Made by a program: the position numbers and the translations under genes. From Astragalus membranaceus (Eukaryota > Streptophyta > Magnoliopsida > Fabales > Fabaceae), in NCBI GenBank assembly GCA_039519185.1, contig CM076851.1, forward strand, positions 94,066,387-94,130,386: 64,000 nt of DNA, in the 5' to 3' direction. The notes under the pieces were generated by a model, which had not been told where the DNA came from, did not search any database, and saw nothing but the letters and a program-made list of their open reading frames with translations. Below are positions 33,865 through 46,600 of the stretch, piece after piece (position 1 is the stretch's first letter; each line of letters starts with the position of its first letter).

Positions 33865-36800
33865 TCAAGAGAACAAATACGGATACCGAGTCCGCATATC
33901 GTCCTCCAACTCCCAAGTAGCTTCCTCGGCGGAAAAACCATCCCATACCACCTTGACAATGGGAATTGACTTTGTCCGTAGCGTCCTCTCGCCACGTTCC
34001 ATGATGTAATTCGGATTAGGTTGGAAGGACAAGTCCGGTCGAAGATCAATCGTTTCAAAATCTAACGGTTGACTTGGATCGGGAATGTACTTCCGCAGCT
34101 GAGACACATGGAATACATCATGCAGATTTGACAATGGTGGAGGCCAAGCAATACGGTATGCAAGAGGCCCTATTCGCTCGATTATCTGGAAAGGTACAAT
34201 ATACCGAGGACTGAGTTTCTTCACCCGTAATGCCCTACCTGTGCCAATTGTTGGTGATAATCTCAAAAACACATGATCGCCCGACTCAAATTCCAACGGC
34301 CTTCTTCTTTTATCAGCATAGCTCTTTTGCCTGCTCTGAGCAGTTTTCATTCTATCCCTGATCTGGCGGATCTTCTCAGTAGTGTCGTGAATCATTTCGG
34401 GCCCTAACAATCGGTTCTCACCTACTTCCCACCAACACAATGGAGTCCTGCATTTCCTACCATACAAGGCTTCAAAAGGTGCCATTCCGATACTGGAATG
34501 ATAACTGTTGTTATATGAGAATTCCACCAATGGAAGATGATCCTCCCATTTCTTTCCGTTATCAAGTACCGAAGCTCTAAGCATATCCTCTAATGTCTGG
34601 ATAGTTCTCTCGGTTTGACCATCTGTTTGTGGGTGATAAGCGGTACTAAGAAGTACTTTAGTCCCCATTGCTTCATTCATAGCTTTCCAAAATCGAGAAG
34701 TGAGTTTCGGATCTCGATCCGACACTATACTGGTAGGAACCCCATGTAACCTTACTATGTTCTTCAAATACACTTCAGCTAACTTGGATACTTTACTGCT
34801 CGAACGGACTGGAATAAAATGAGCTGATTTGGTTAACCGATCCACAACTACCCAAATGGAGTCGTTACCGGCTTGAGACCTTGGCAACGCCATTACAAAA
34901 TCCATAGAAATGTTTTCCCATTTCCACACTGGCACGTCTAGTGACCGTAGCAGACCAGCAGGCTTCTGATGTTCTATCTTAACTTTTTGACAAGTTAAGC
35001 ATTGTGATACGAATTCAGCAATTTCTAACTTCATTCCCGGCCACCAATACATTTGTTTTAAATCTCTATACATCTTGGTGGATCCAGGATGTACAGAAAA
35101 TAAACTTCGGTGTGCTTCCTCAAGCACTTGCTTTTTAATATCTTCATTATCGGGCACACAGATCCTACCGTTGAAACAAATAACTCCATCACTATCTTCG
35201 GAAAAATCTGGCAACACTCTTTGTGATTGAAGTTTCACGTCAACTTCCTGTGCTATGCGAATAGACTCTCTTAAGGAACTAAAGATCCTCATGTGGCTCA
35301 ACACCAACCGGTTCCTTTTTGGCTTTGAATCCACATTTAAGTCCCGGAAAGACTCCAACAATTCCATTTCATGCATCATTAATCCTGCTATATGAATGGA
35401 TTTCCTACTTAGTGCATCGGCCACAACATTAGCTTTTCCCGGATGATACTTCAATTCGAAGTCATAATCCTTCAGAAACTCCACCCATCTTCTTTGCCTG
35501 TTATTCAACTCCTTCTGGTCAAACAAATATTTTAAGCTTTTATGATCACTAAAGACTTCGAAACGAGACCCATACAGGTAATGTCTCCAAATCTTCAGTG
35601 CGTACACAATAGCTGCCAACTCCAAATCATGAGTCGGATAATTCTCTTCATGAGTCTTCAACTGTCTGGAGGCATAAGCTACAACTTGTTGGTTCTGCAC
35701 GAGAACACACCCCAAACCCTTCCCAGAAGCATCGCTGTAAATTTGAAAATCCAAGGACGGATCTGGAAGAATTAGGATTGGAGCAGAAGTCAACCTAACC
35801 TTCAACTCTTGAAAACATTCCTCACAATCGCCATTCCATATAAACGGTTGGGCCTTGCGAGTCAACCGAGTAAGTGGAAGAACCAATTGTGAAAAACCTT
35901 CGATAAACCTCCTGTAGTAACCAGCTAGACCCAAGAAACTTCTTATTTCGGTGACGGATGTTGGTCGTTCCCAGTTCAACACCGCTTCTACTTTACTGGG
36001 ATCCACCGCAACTCCCGATTGGGAAATCACGTGTCCCAAAAACTTCACTTCCGGCATCCAGAAATCACACTTCGACGGCTTGGCATACAATTTCTTTTCT
36101 CGGAGTACGTTCAGAACAATGCGGAGATGTTGAACATGGTCCTCAATGGTCTTAGAGTACACCAAAGTATCATCAATAAAAACTACCACAAACTGATCAA
36201 GGTACGTGTGAAACACTCGGTTCATGTAATCCATGAATACCGCTGGAGCATTAGTCAAACCGAAGGGCATCACTACGAACTCGTAATGTCCATACCTCGT
36301 ACGGAAAGCTGTCTTCGAAATATCTAAGGCCCGTACCTTTATTTGATGATAGCCCGACCTTAGATCAATTTTTGAAAATACCACGGCACCCCGAAGTTGG
36401 TCGAGCAAATCGTCTATCCTTGGCAATGGATATTTATTCTTGATCGTCACTTTGTTGAGTTGTCGATAATCTATGCACAATCTCATGCTACCATCCTTCT
36501 TTTTGACTAGCAACACCGGAGCACCCCATGGAGAAGCACTCGGTCGGATAAACCTTTTCGATATCAATTCTTCAAGTTGAGACTTCAGTTCCTTCAACTC
36601 TAAAGGAGACATTCTATAAGGAGCAATGGATATTGATCCTGTACCAGGAATCAATTCGATTGAGAATTCTACCTCTCGGTCAGGAGGTAAGGATGAAACT
36701 TCTTCTGGAAAGACATCTAGAAATTCGTTCACCACTTGCACAGATGATAAATCTAAACCCGTTTCAGTAGATGCAGATAACATAATAAGAATAGCTTCCG

Positions 36801-38259
36801 CACCTTGGAACAATGACTGGCTTGCTTCGGTGTAAGAGATCGTCGCTTCAGCATCTGCCTGTGTCAATCCTACGGATTCGGAGGCGAAGCTAATAGTTCG
36901 ATCGGCACAGTTGATTGTTACATGATTTTCAGCCATCCAATTCATACCCAGAACAATGTCCATACTTCTCATAGGCAAACAAATAAATTTCACAACAAAC
37001 TGTCGGTCGCCTATGACAAGTAGGCAATTTTCACATAATGATTGGGTCTGGACACGACCCTTGGCAGCAGTTAAAATAGTTATCGGTTCGGATAGCTCAG
37101 ACAATGCTAATCCCAACCGATCTACACATGCTTGTGAGATAAAACAGTGAGTTGCACCAGAATCATATAAAATATTGACTGAATTATTAAAAAGAGATCC
37201 TGTACCCCTCAGAAGATTATCGGTAGGTATGATGGTCCGGGCATCCAGTGTGTTGATCCGCCCCTGACTAGGTGCATTTGGTGCTCTTTGGATGTTCCTC
37301 TTTGCTGGGCACTCATTTGCATAGTGGCCCTCTTCATTACAATGATAACACCGAGTATGTCTTAGTTGACACTCACCTCGGTGATGCCTTCCGCACTTAT
37401 GACAATTTTTAAACCTCGTTTGGTCGATCGTTTGCACCTGCTTCCCTTTATAATTACCACTCTTGCCCGAGTCATGCTTGGGACCCATCGGAGAACTAGA
37501 TGACCCAGTGTTCCTCTTGCTCTGATGGAATGCCTTTCTGCTTGCATACAACCTTGACAAATCACTTTCGGCGATATAAGCTTGTTGTACCATGGCTGCA
37601 TAGTTGGTTCTCGGAAAAGAACTAAGACTTTGAGCAATATCCTCTCTCAACCCATATTTGTACCTGTCAGTTTTCCATTGGTCACTTGGGGCATATCCAG
37701 CTAGACCGAAGAATTGATACAACTCTTCAAATTTAGCCGTGTATTGGCCCACGGTCAAGCCTCCTTGTGTAAGAGTCAAAAACTCATTTTCCTTATCCAA
37801 CCTCATAGCCGTGGGGAAGAATTGTTCCAAAAATGATGTTCGGAAATTTTCCCAAGTCGGGGGAGTTCCCATTGTCTCCATCATGGCCCTAGCATTTGTC
37901 CACCAGTTATTGGCCTCTCCCTTCAACATATGGGATGCCAACCTCAACTTGTCTTCATCGGTCACTTGCATTGTTACAAAGATCTTTTCAATGTCATCCA
38001 GCCAATGTTGTGCTCTCATGACATCCGGCCCACCTCTAAACTCGGAGGGCTTCATTTTCAGGAACTCTATGAAAATTCTCCTTGGGTTCACTTGTGGCTC
38101 TGGGGCTTGATGCTGCTGAGCATTTTGCTGTAGGATTTGTTGCTGCGGATGCATAAGCATCATGTCTTGCATCATTTTCTGCTGGTTCTAAATGACATTC
38201 TGCATCCACTCAAAATTTGGATCAACAGGAGGAGGAACGCCTCTACCTCTTCTGGCCAT
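33865..38259 (-). pseudogene. Tekay-2 gag-pol, 1464 codons, one early nonsense codon
   Basis: ATG at 38259 (MARRGRGVPPPVDP), the start shared by the family. Codon 24 is a TAG (38188-38190) where the sister copies have a Glu codon; the rest is open to 33865. Order: capsid of the PSEFRGGPDV type, CCHC knuckle CYHCNEEGHYANEC, protease ILYDSGATHCF, RT with FIDD (FIDDTLVYS), RNase H (YSDASGKGLGC), integrase with HHCC finger and D, D, E residues (SMDF, VSDRDPK, HPQTDGQTER), and a C-terminal chromodomain-like segment (KVVWDGFSAEEATWELEDDM). Translation could restart at a downstream ATG, but the first 24 codons would be lost. With only one lesion this copy is recently inactivated. Confidence 0.93.
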
Positions 38260-38379
38260 GATTCTGCGAAATATGCACAAAGTATTAAGTTGATCAAGCT
38301 CAATGTCTAATAGCATACTAAGAAAATCACGACTGGAAAAAGCAAAGACCCTATAAGCTAAGTCCGACTAGGTCGAACC

Positions 38380-38391
38380 GCTCTGATACCA
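38380..38391 (-). promoter_or_regulatory. Primer-binding site of Tekay-2 (tRNA-iMet)
   Basis: Minus-strand TGGTATCAGAGC, two bases inside the 5' LTR, followed by the conserved CGGTTCGACCTAGTCGGAC leader. Confidence 0.94.
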
Positions 38392-38393
38392 AC

Positions 38394-40494
38394 TGTAACA
38401 CCCCGGTATTTCTATTTATTAAAAATACCCAAGTGCACATTAGAAACACATCAGAGATATAAAATTCCTGCATAAATACTGAACACTGCAAAAATAGTTT
38501 TCACTGGACAACAGCCAAGCAGTCTTAATACACATAAGACCATAAAATTCAGCGAACTATCCTGCTCAGTATCATACAAGAAAGCGGAAATAAAAAGATT
38601 TACACTAAAGTCGTAGTGTTGCGGTACATAGACAACAAGAGGAAATGTAAACTTAAACATAATGCTAACTCATCCGCAACCAGTCCGAGCCCAACCTACT
38701 CGTGCCTCTTGGACTTCCTCGGTCCCTGTGTCTCTGTAAAACAACAACATTTAAACAGTGAGATACAATCTCAGTGAGTGCTACCGTAACCCCTACTAGC
38801 TCTCTCGGTTTTAGTTTAAAACATTTTTCAATCTCAACACGGCATCGACTGCGTAACCGCTACTCCCGATGAACCGCATTATTTTACACATAGCATTCCA
38901 CCGACTGCGTAACCGCTACTCCCGGGGAATTTGCTATAACTTAGTACGACACCGACTGCGTAACCGCTACTCCCGGTGAACCGTACTACAATTAATTTAA
39001 CATAACACCGACTGCGTAACCGCTACTCCCGGTGAACCCCCCTACCAATAGTACATTCTCCCATTGGCATGGAGCCTAGGGTAAGGGATCATGACTGCCC
39101 TGCCTAGTATGTTACACATGGGTCGTCACCCAACTCGATACATATACACACACAGGTCTGTAATCATATGAACTCAGGGTCCATCACCTCAAATAACCAG
39201 TTGAACACTTAACCCACGCTTTTATAAAACCAAGTTCACACTCGCACTCTAATTGACCGCTTTTCGACACAATTTTTCAATATCAAAAACAGTTCATTTT
39301 GCCTTAAAAATAGAATATTCAGTTAGGCCTCTGAATAAGCTTTCCAACGCATCTTAGAACACCTCAATCGGGTTCCCGGATCAAAAGATATCGCGAAAAC
39401 AAAATCAGTGAAAAACTGTTGAAAATCTGCAAAACGTCGCGACGCGAACTGCTACCGTCGCGACGCGAAAAACGACAGAAACATTTTGCGTGAAAAAACT
39501 GCACTTGGTCGCGACGCGATGCCCTGCGGGTCGCGACGCGATGGAGACCTGTCTGGTGCAGATTTTGCGATTTTCGCGAAATCCGCTATTCTGCTCAATT
39601 CCGATTTCAGTTCCGATCGAAAACAGATTTGACAACCAGCAAAACCAGTCCAACCAATACCATATAATCAATCAATCAAATCAAAAACTCAATCAAAACG
39701 AATTTTTATTCAAAGCGCTATTTTTCGAATAACGGTTTTGTCTCAGAATTTCTCGAAACCAATCAACACACAAATTACACCAACACAGAATAAACCTAAG
39801 CGTGAGTAAAACTCACCCTTGAAGCGAGAGCCGATATCGAACCGAATTTGCCGAGACGTCGAAATTACCGAATCGAACCCAAACAACACCGAACCGCTCC
39901 TAACTTCGTTCCGAGCTTCCAATCGCGTTCAATCCGCTCCTAGCTTCGATCCTAAGCATAACCCAATCACCAACACAACCTATTAATCCTTGATTTCAAC
40001 AAATTTCTCCACAAAACCCTCAATTTTCGAAGTCAAATAGAAGGGGAAAAATGGAAGGAAAGCTTACCAAGTTATGGGGTTATGTTGAGGGAGAGGAGGT
40101 GATGAAGATGATGAAGTTTGGAGCTTGGAGGTTGAGGATTCTTCTTCTTCTCTTCCCTTTTTCCTTCTTCTTTTTCCTTCTTCTTTACTCTTCTTCCTTT
40201 CTCTGTTTCAGCGCTTCCTTTCTCTTTTCTTTCTTTCCTTTCTTTTTCTTTTATTTAACACACACACACATATTTATTTAATTAATAAATAAGTGGTGGC
40301 GTGGTCCAATTACCATATTGACCCAGATTCCTTATTTCGATTCCAAAACTTCCTTGGTCCGTATTATTCGGTCAACGACCCTGTGACAGCCAATAATTAA
40401 TTTTAGCACTCAATAATTTTACCAATTAAGTACCAAATTAATTCAATTGGGTTTACATCCAAATAATTCGATTAATTATTTTGGGGATGTTACA
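38394..40494 (-). repeat. 5' LTR of Tekay-2
   Basis: 2101 bp, about 99.5% like the 3' LTR. All four GTCGCGACGCG copies are intact here. The TATA box is at 39220-39226. Confidence 0.95.
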
Positions 40495-40499
40495 TAAAA

Positions 40500-40570
40500 T
40501 AGGCACTAAGTTCACTAAAAACTTAAACAATGAAAATTAAATGCAATCCCCGGCAACGGCGCCATAAACT
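40500..40570 (-). other. Athila leader, LTR-proximal part, with primer site at 40547-40564
   Basis: Minus-strand TGGCGCCGTTGCCGGGGA at 40547-40564 is the Athila-type primer-binding site, six bases from the 5' LTR, which starts at 40571. The rest is short untranslated leader. Confidence 0.92.
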
Positions 40571-41225
40571 TGTTGTGCGAAAAGGTGATGTGCAAGTATA
40601 CACAATCGCAACAAGTAATATATTGATAAGTAAAGTTCGTTCCCACAGGGATTGGAGTTAATCTATAAAGTTTAAGTGATTAGAAGCTTAGTGCAAAGAA
40701 TTAAGTAGCAAGTAAAAGTGAAGAGTTGTAAACATCATGAGTTGTGATAAAACAGTATTAAGTTGAAGTAATTAAAGGTGAATTGGATAGCTCAATAGCA
40801 TGTAAGTTCCCAAGAGTAATGCTCATATAATATTAGACGCTGTAGCGTTAAGCGCTGTAGCGCTTAAGAATCCGTAGACGCTGTAGCGCCTTGGTGGCGT
40901 GCCTTTCAGTCACTTTCGTCAGGGCTATGTTACAAGACTCCTATGTCTAGGCTCTAAATAAGTTTTACCCCTGTATATTAAGATCTTATAACATTTGCCT
41001 TATGAACTACTACTCCCCTATGTCTAGAGTTAAGTAGTGCTTCCTTTAAATGTCTTTAAAGGGTGTTCATTCATATTATTCCTTGAGTTCTCTTTGTGAA
41101 CCATGTCTGTACCCACAAAGTTACCTTGTTTTAGTTGATCATTCCCAAACCAAGATTGAAAGTATTATGACACAAGGAATAAAACACAAACATCATAATA
41201 TTATACAAAAGTTACTCAAGGTTCA
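40571..41225 (-). repeat. 5' LTR of the Athila element, first segment
   Basis: Matches 20996-21650 with two differences. It keeps three CGCTGTAGCG sites at 40838, 40853 and 40879. It is cut by Tekay-3 and ends with the target site GTTCA (41221-41225). Confidence 0.93.
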
Positions 41226-41408
41226 TGTAACACCCTGATTCTGCGAAATATGCACAAAGTATTAAGTTGGCCATGATTCTGCGAAATATGCACAAAGTAT
41301 TAAGTTGATCAAGCTCAATGTCTAATAGCATACTAAGAAAATCACGACTGGAGAAAGTAAAGACCCTAAAAGCTAAGTCCGACTAGGTCGAACCGCTCTG
41401 ATACCAAC
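41226..41408 (-). other. Extra leader/primer-site copy fused to an LTR end
   Basis: Plus strand: TGTAACACCCTGAT (an LTR terminus) joins TCTGCGAAATATGCACAAAG, part of the leader, through shared TGAT. That leader piece of about 30 bp is then repeated after GGCCATGAT, and normal leader follows up to a second primer site at 41395-41406. All of it lies inside the target duplication. It fits a tandem LTR-internal-LTR-internal-LTR form that lost nearly all of its second internal region and last LTR. Confidence 0.85.
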
Positions 41409-43551
41409 TGTAACACCCTGATATTTTTATTTGTTAAAAACATCCGAGGGCACATTAAACATACATCAGAGATAATATTTCCTGCTCAGACACTGAATAC
41501 CACTATAAAAATTTTTGCTGAAATACATCATAATCATCTTATACACAAATAAGATCATACGGTACTCAGACCATAAACTGTCAGCAACTGTGGTAATCAG
41601 AGTCATACAAGAAAGCGGAAAGAAAGATAAACAAAACACTAATGCCATAGTGTTGTGATACATGGACAACAGAAGGAAATTAAACTTAAACATAAAACTA
41701 AGTCATTCTCCATCACTCGGGGCCACCTACTCGTGCCTCTGAGGTTTCTTCTGTCCCTGTTTATCTGTAAAACAACAACATTTAAACAGTGAGATACAAT
41801 CTCAGTGAGTTCTACCGAGACCCCTACTAACACTCTCGGTTCAATTATGAATTTTTATATAACGTGACACGGCACCGACTGCGTTACCGCTTCCAAACCC
41901 GGTGAACCGCATTACTTAACTTTTAACAGATCACCGACTGCGTTACCGCTTCCAAACCCAGTGAACCTGTTATGACTCATTACGACACCGACTGCGTTAC
42001 CGCTTCCAAACCCGGTGAACCGTACAACAAACAAATTTGACATAACACCGACTGCGTAACCGCTTCCAAACCCGGTGAACCCCCTTACCAATAGCATTTT
42101 TCCTAATGGCACGGAGCCTAGGGTAAGGGATCATGACTGCCCCGCCTAGTATGTCAACATGGGTCGTCACCCAAACTCGATATAACACATATATATCCAC
42201 AATCATATGAACATTTAGTTCATTAAATTTTACTTTACCACATAGGACTCATAGTCCATTTGTTATCAATAAAACGTATCCGCACACGTGTACTATTATT
42301 CGGTTTTTCGAAACGGTTTAGACAGCAAAAAGCGTTTTATAAAACCCTTTGTAACACACCCAAAATCATGGCGTCATAAGCCTAATATCATTATATAAGG
42401 GTTAGGAAAGGATTAGGAGAGGATTGGAATCGAAACGGAATCAATTAGGGCACTTTGAAAAATTTGGACAGAAGCATGCGCACGGGTCGTGCCCCTGGGA
42501 CGCACGGGTCGTGCGCCCTGTTAAGCATTTTTAAGAATTGAAACCGAACCAGGCGCACGGGTCGTGCGTCTTTGACAGCATTGCAAAAATAGCCATTTTC
42601 ATGAAAATTCGCTTTCAGTTTAATCCGAAACTCGCTCCAATCGATTCCTAACTCGAAAACAGATCATACCAGGCAATATTCCAGTCCAATCAACATCAAA
42701 CAATCAAGCAATTCAATCAAAAATTCAATCTAAACGGATTCTCATCCAAAAACGATATTTTTCGAAATAACGGTTTTTGACTCAAAATTCTCGAAATCAA
42801 CCGACACAACTAATCATACCAAAACGGAATAAACCTAAACGTGAGTAAAACTCACCCTTGAAGCGAGAGCCGATGTCGAACCGAATTTGCCGAGACTTGA
42901 AAAACTCTCGAACGGAACCCTATTTCACCAAATCGCTCCAAACTTCGATTCGAACTTCACAACGCGATCAATCCGCTCCTAGCTTCGATCCTAAACATAA
43001 CCCAATCATCAACACAACCTATTAACCCATGATTTCAACAAATTTTCCCAAAAACCCTCAATTTTCGAAATCAAAAGGAAGGGGGAAAAATGGAGGAGAA
43101 GCTTACCAAAGATATGGGTTTTGATGAGGGAGGAAAAATGGTGAAGATGTTGAATTTTGGAGGGTTGGGCTTCACCCCTCTTCTTCCTTTCTCTTCTTCT
43201 TTCCTCTTCTTCTTTCTCTTTTCCTTCTCTTCTTTTCCTTCTCTTTTCTCTTCTTTTCTTTCTCTGTTTCTCTTCTCTCTCTCGTGGACCCTTCTTTCTT
43301 TTCTTTAAACACATACACACACACACACACATATTTAATTAATAAATACGTGGTAGCGTGGTCCAATTACCGTATTGATCTAATTCCCTTATTTCGATTT
43401 CGAAACTTCCTTGATCCGTATTATTCGGTCAACGATCCTGAGGCAGCCAATATTTAATTTTAGCACTCAATAATTTTACCAATTAAGTACCAAATTAATG
43501 CAATTGGGTTAACATCCAAATAATTCGATTAATTATTTTGAGGATGTTACA
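41409..43551 (-). repeat. Central (3') LTR of Tekay-3, 2143 bp
   Basis: TGTAACACCCTGATA to GGATGTTACA. It holds four CACCGACTGCG(T) hairpin repeats (about 41870-42085), a TATA box in GTTTTATAAAACC at 42335-42344, three GGGTCGTGC motifs at 42484, 42506 and 42559 (22 and 53 bp apart), the GTGAGTAAAACTCAC inverted repeat at 42841-42855, and a long pyrimidine block ending in a CA run near 43315. Confidence 0.93.
42484..42568 (-). promoter_or_regulatory. GGGTCGTGC motif array in Tekay-3 LTR
   Basis: On the minus (sense) strand this reads GCACGACCC, in one case GCGCACGACCC, the same motif and sense as in the unrelated gag-only element. Starts are 42484, 42506 and 42559. The second and third copies are part of CGCACGGGTCGTGCG, an inverted repeat with a 3-bp centre. 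Confidence 0.75.
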
Positions 43552-43567
43552 TTCTCCCCAACTTGAA
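43552..43567 (-). promoter_or_regulatory. Polypurine tract of Tekay-3
   Basis: Minus-strand CAAGTTGGGGAGAA directly next to the central LTR, confirming that this LTR is the 3' LTR of the coding unit. Confidence 0.85.
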
Positions 43568-43601
43568 AGAATTTTGTCCTCAAAATTAGACACAATATAC
43601 C

Positions 43602-46600
43602 TCAAGAGAACAAATACGGATACCGAGTCCGCATATCGTCCTCCAACTCCCAAGTAGCTTCTTCGACGGAAAAACCATCCCAAACCACCTTGACAATGGG
43701 AATTGACTTCGTCCGTAGCGTCCTCGCGCCACGTTCCATGATGTAATTTGGATGAGGTTGGAAAGACAAGTCTGGTCGGAGGTCAATTGTTTCAAAATCT
43801 AACGGTTGACTTGGATCGGGAATGTACTTTCGCAACTGTGACACATGGAATACATCATGCAAATTTGACAATGGAGGAGGCAAGGCGATGCGGTATGCAA
43901 GAGGCCCAACTCGCTCGATAATTTGGAAGGGTCCAATATACCGAGGACTGAGCTTCTTCACCCGTAATGCTCTACCTGTGCCAATTGTTGGTGATAATCT
44001 CAAAAACACATGATCACCCGATTCAAACTCTAACGGCCTTTTCCTTTTGTCGGCATAACTCTTTTGCCTACTCTGAGCAGCTTTCATTCTTTCCCTGATC
44101 TGGCGGATCTTTTCAGTAGTGTCATGAATCATCTTGGGCCCTAACAATCGGTTCTCACCTACTTCCCACCAACACAATGGAGTTCTACATTTCCTACCAT
44201 ACAAGGCTTCAAAAGGTGCCATTCCAATACTGGAATGATAACTGTTGTTGTATGAGAATTCCACCAGTGGAAGATGATCCTCCCATTTCTTCCCGTTATC
44301 AAGTACTGAAGCCCTAAGCATATCCTCTAATGTCTGGATAGTTCTCTCGGTCTGCCCATCTGTCTGCGGGTGATAAGCGGTACTTAAAAGTACTTCAGTC
44401 CCCAATGCTTCATTTAGAGCTTTCCAAAATCGTGAAGTGAATTTCGGATCTCGATCCGACACTATACTGGTAGGAACCCCATGTAACCTTACTATGTTCT
44501 TTAAATACACCTCAGCTAGCTTGGATACTTTACTGCTAGAACGAACTGGAATAAAATGAGCTGATTTGGTTAACCGATCTACAACTACCCAAATGGAGTC
44601 GTTACCGGCTTGAGACCTTGGCAACGCCATTACAAAATCCATGGAAATGTCTTCCCATTTCCACACTGGCACGTCTAGTGGCCGTAGCAGACCAGCAGGC
44701 TTCTGATGTTCAATCTTAACTCTTTGGCACGTTAAGCATTTTGATACAAATTCAGCAATCTCTAACTTCATTCCTTGCCACCAATACATCTGCTTTAAAT
44801 CTCTATACATCTTGGTAGATCCAGGATGTACAGAAAATACACTTCGGTGTGCTTCCTCTAGCACTTGCTTTCTAATATCTTCATCATCTGGCACACAGAT
44901 CCTACCGTTGAAACAAATAACTCCATCACTATCTTCAGTGAAATCTGGCAACAATTTCTGTGATTGTAGCTTCACATCAATTTCCTGTGCTAAGCGAATA
45001 GAATCCCTTAATGAACTGGAGATCCTCATATGGCTCAACACTAACCGGTTTTTCCTTGATCTTGCATTCATATTTAAGTCCCTAAAGGACTCCAACAATT
45101 TCATCTCATGCATCATAAACTCTGCTATGTGGATGGATTTCCTACTTAGTGCATCAGCTACAACATTAGCTTTTCCCGGATGATACTTCAACTTGAAGTC
45201 ATAATCCTTCAGAAATTCCACCCACCTTCTCTGCCTGTTATTCAACTCCTTCTGGTCAAATAAATATTTCAAACTTTTATGATCACTAAAGACTTCGAAA
45301 CGAGACCCATATAGGTAATGTCTCCAAATCTTCAGTGCGTACACAATAGCTGCCAACTCCAGATCATGAGTCGGATAATTCTCTTCATGAGTCTTCAACT
45401 GTCTGGAGGCATAAGCTACAACTTGTTGGTTCTGCATGAGAACACATCCCAAACCCTTCCCAGAAGCATCGCTGAAAATTTGAAAATCCAGAGACGGATC
45501 TGGAAGAATTAGGATTGGAGCAGAAGTCAACCTAACCTTCAACTCTTGAAAACATTCCTCACAATCGGTATCCCATATAAACGGTTGGGCCTTACGAGTT
45601 AACCGAGTAAGCGGAAGAACCAATTGTGAAAAACCTTGAATAAACCTTCTATAGTAACCAGCTAGACCCAAGAAACTTCTTATTTCTGTAACAGATGTTG
45701 GTCGTTCCCAACTCAACACCGCTTCCACTTTACTGGGATCCACCGCAACTCCCGATTGGGAAATCACGTGTCCCAAAAACTTCACTTCCGGCATCCAGAA
45801 GTCACACTTCGACGGCTTGGCATACAATTTCTTTTCTCGGAGTACATTCAGAACAATGCGGAGATGTTGAACATGGTCCTCAATGGTCTTAGAGTACACC
45901 ATGATGTCATCAATAAAAACTACCACAAACTGATCGAGATAAGTATGGAATACTCGGTTCATGTAATCCATGAATACCGCTGGAGCATTAGTCAAACCGA
46001 AGGGCATTACTACGAACTCGTAATGTCCATACCTCGTACGGAAAGCTGTCTTCGGAATATCTAAGGCTCGTACCTTTATTTGATGATAGCCCGATCTCAG
46101 ATCAATTTTTGAAAATACCACAGCACCTCGAAGTTGGTCAAGCAAATCGTCTATCCTTGGCAAGGGATATTTATTCTTGATCGTCACTTTATTCAGTTGT
46201 CGATAATCTATGCACAACCTCATGCTACCATCCTTCTTTTGGACTAACAACACCGGAGCACCCCATGGAGAAGCGCTCGGCCAAATGAACCTCTTAGAGA
46301 TCAACTCTTCAAGTTGAGACTTCAATTCCTTTAATTCTAATGGAGACATCCTATAAGGAGCAATAGATATTGATCCTGTACCAGGAATCAATTCTATTGA
46401 GAATTCTACCTCTCGGTCAGGAGGTAAGGATGAAACCTCTTCTGGAAAAACATCTAGAAATTCATTTACCACTTGCACAGATGACAAGTCTAACCCCGTT
46501 TCAGTAGATGCAGACAACATAATAAGAATAGCTTCCGCACCTTGGAATAATGACTGGCTTGCTCCGGTGTAAGAGATCATCACTTCAGAATCTGTCTGTG

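Larger units (their letters stand above)
31714..40494 (-). mobile_element. Tekay-2: full-length chromovirus nested in the Athila leader
   Basis: 8781 bp, with two LTRs of equal length (2101 bp each), primer site, gag-pol and polypurine tract. The target duplication TAAAA is at 31709-31713 and 40495-40499. I counted about a dozen single-base differences between the LTRs (roughly 0.5%), so insertion is recent. It shares its polyprotein backbone with Tekay-3, but its LTR sequence differs in places. Confidence 0.96.

Noticed and set aside
43009..43366. Lys/Glu/Arg-rich frames in Tekay LTRs (also 49515-49872)
   Set aside because: They are read from the antisense of the LTR pyrimidine block; low complexity and present in each LTR copy.
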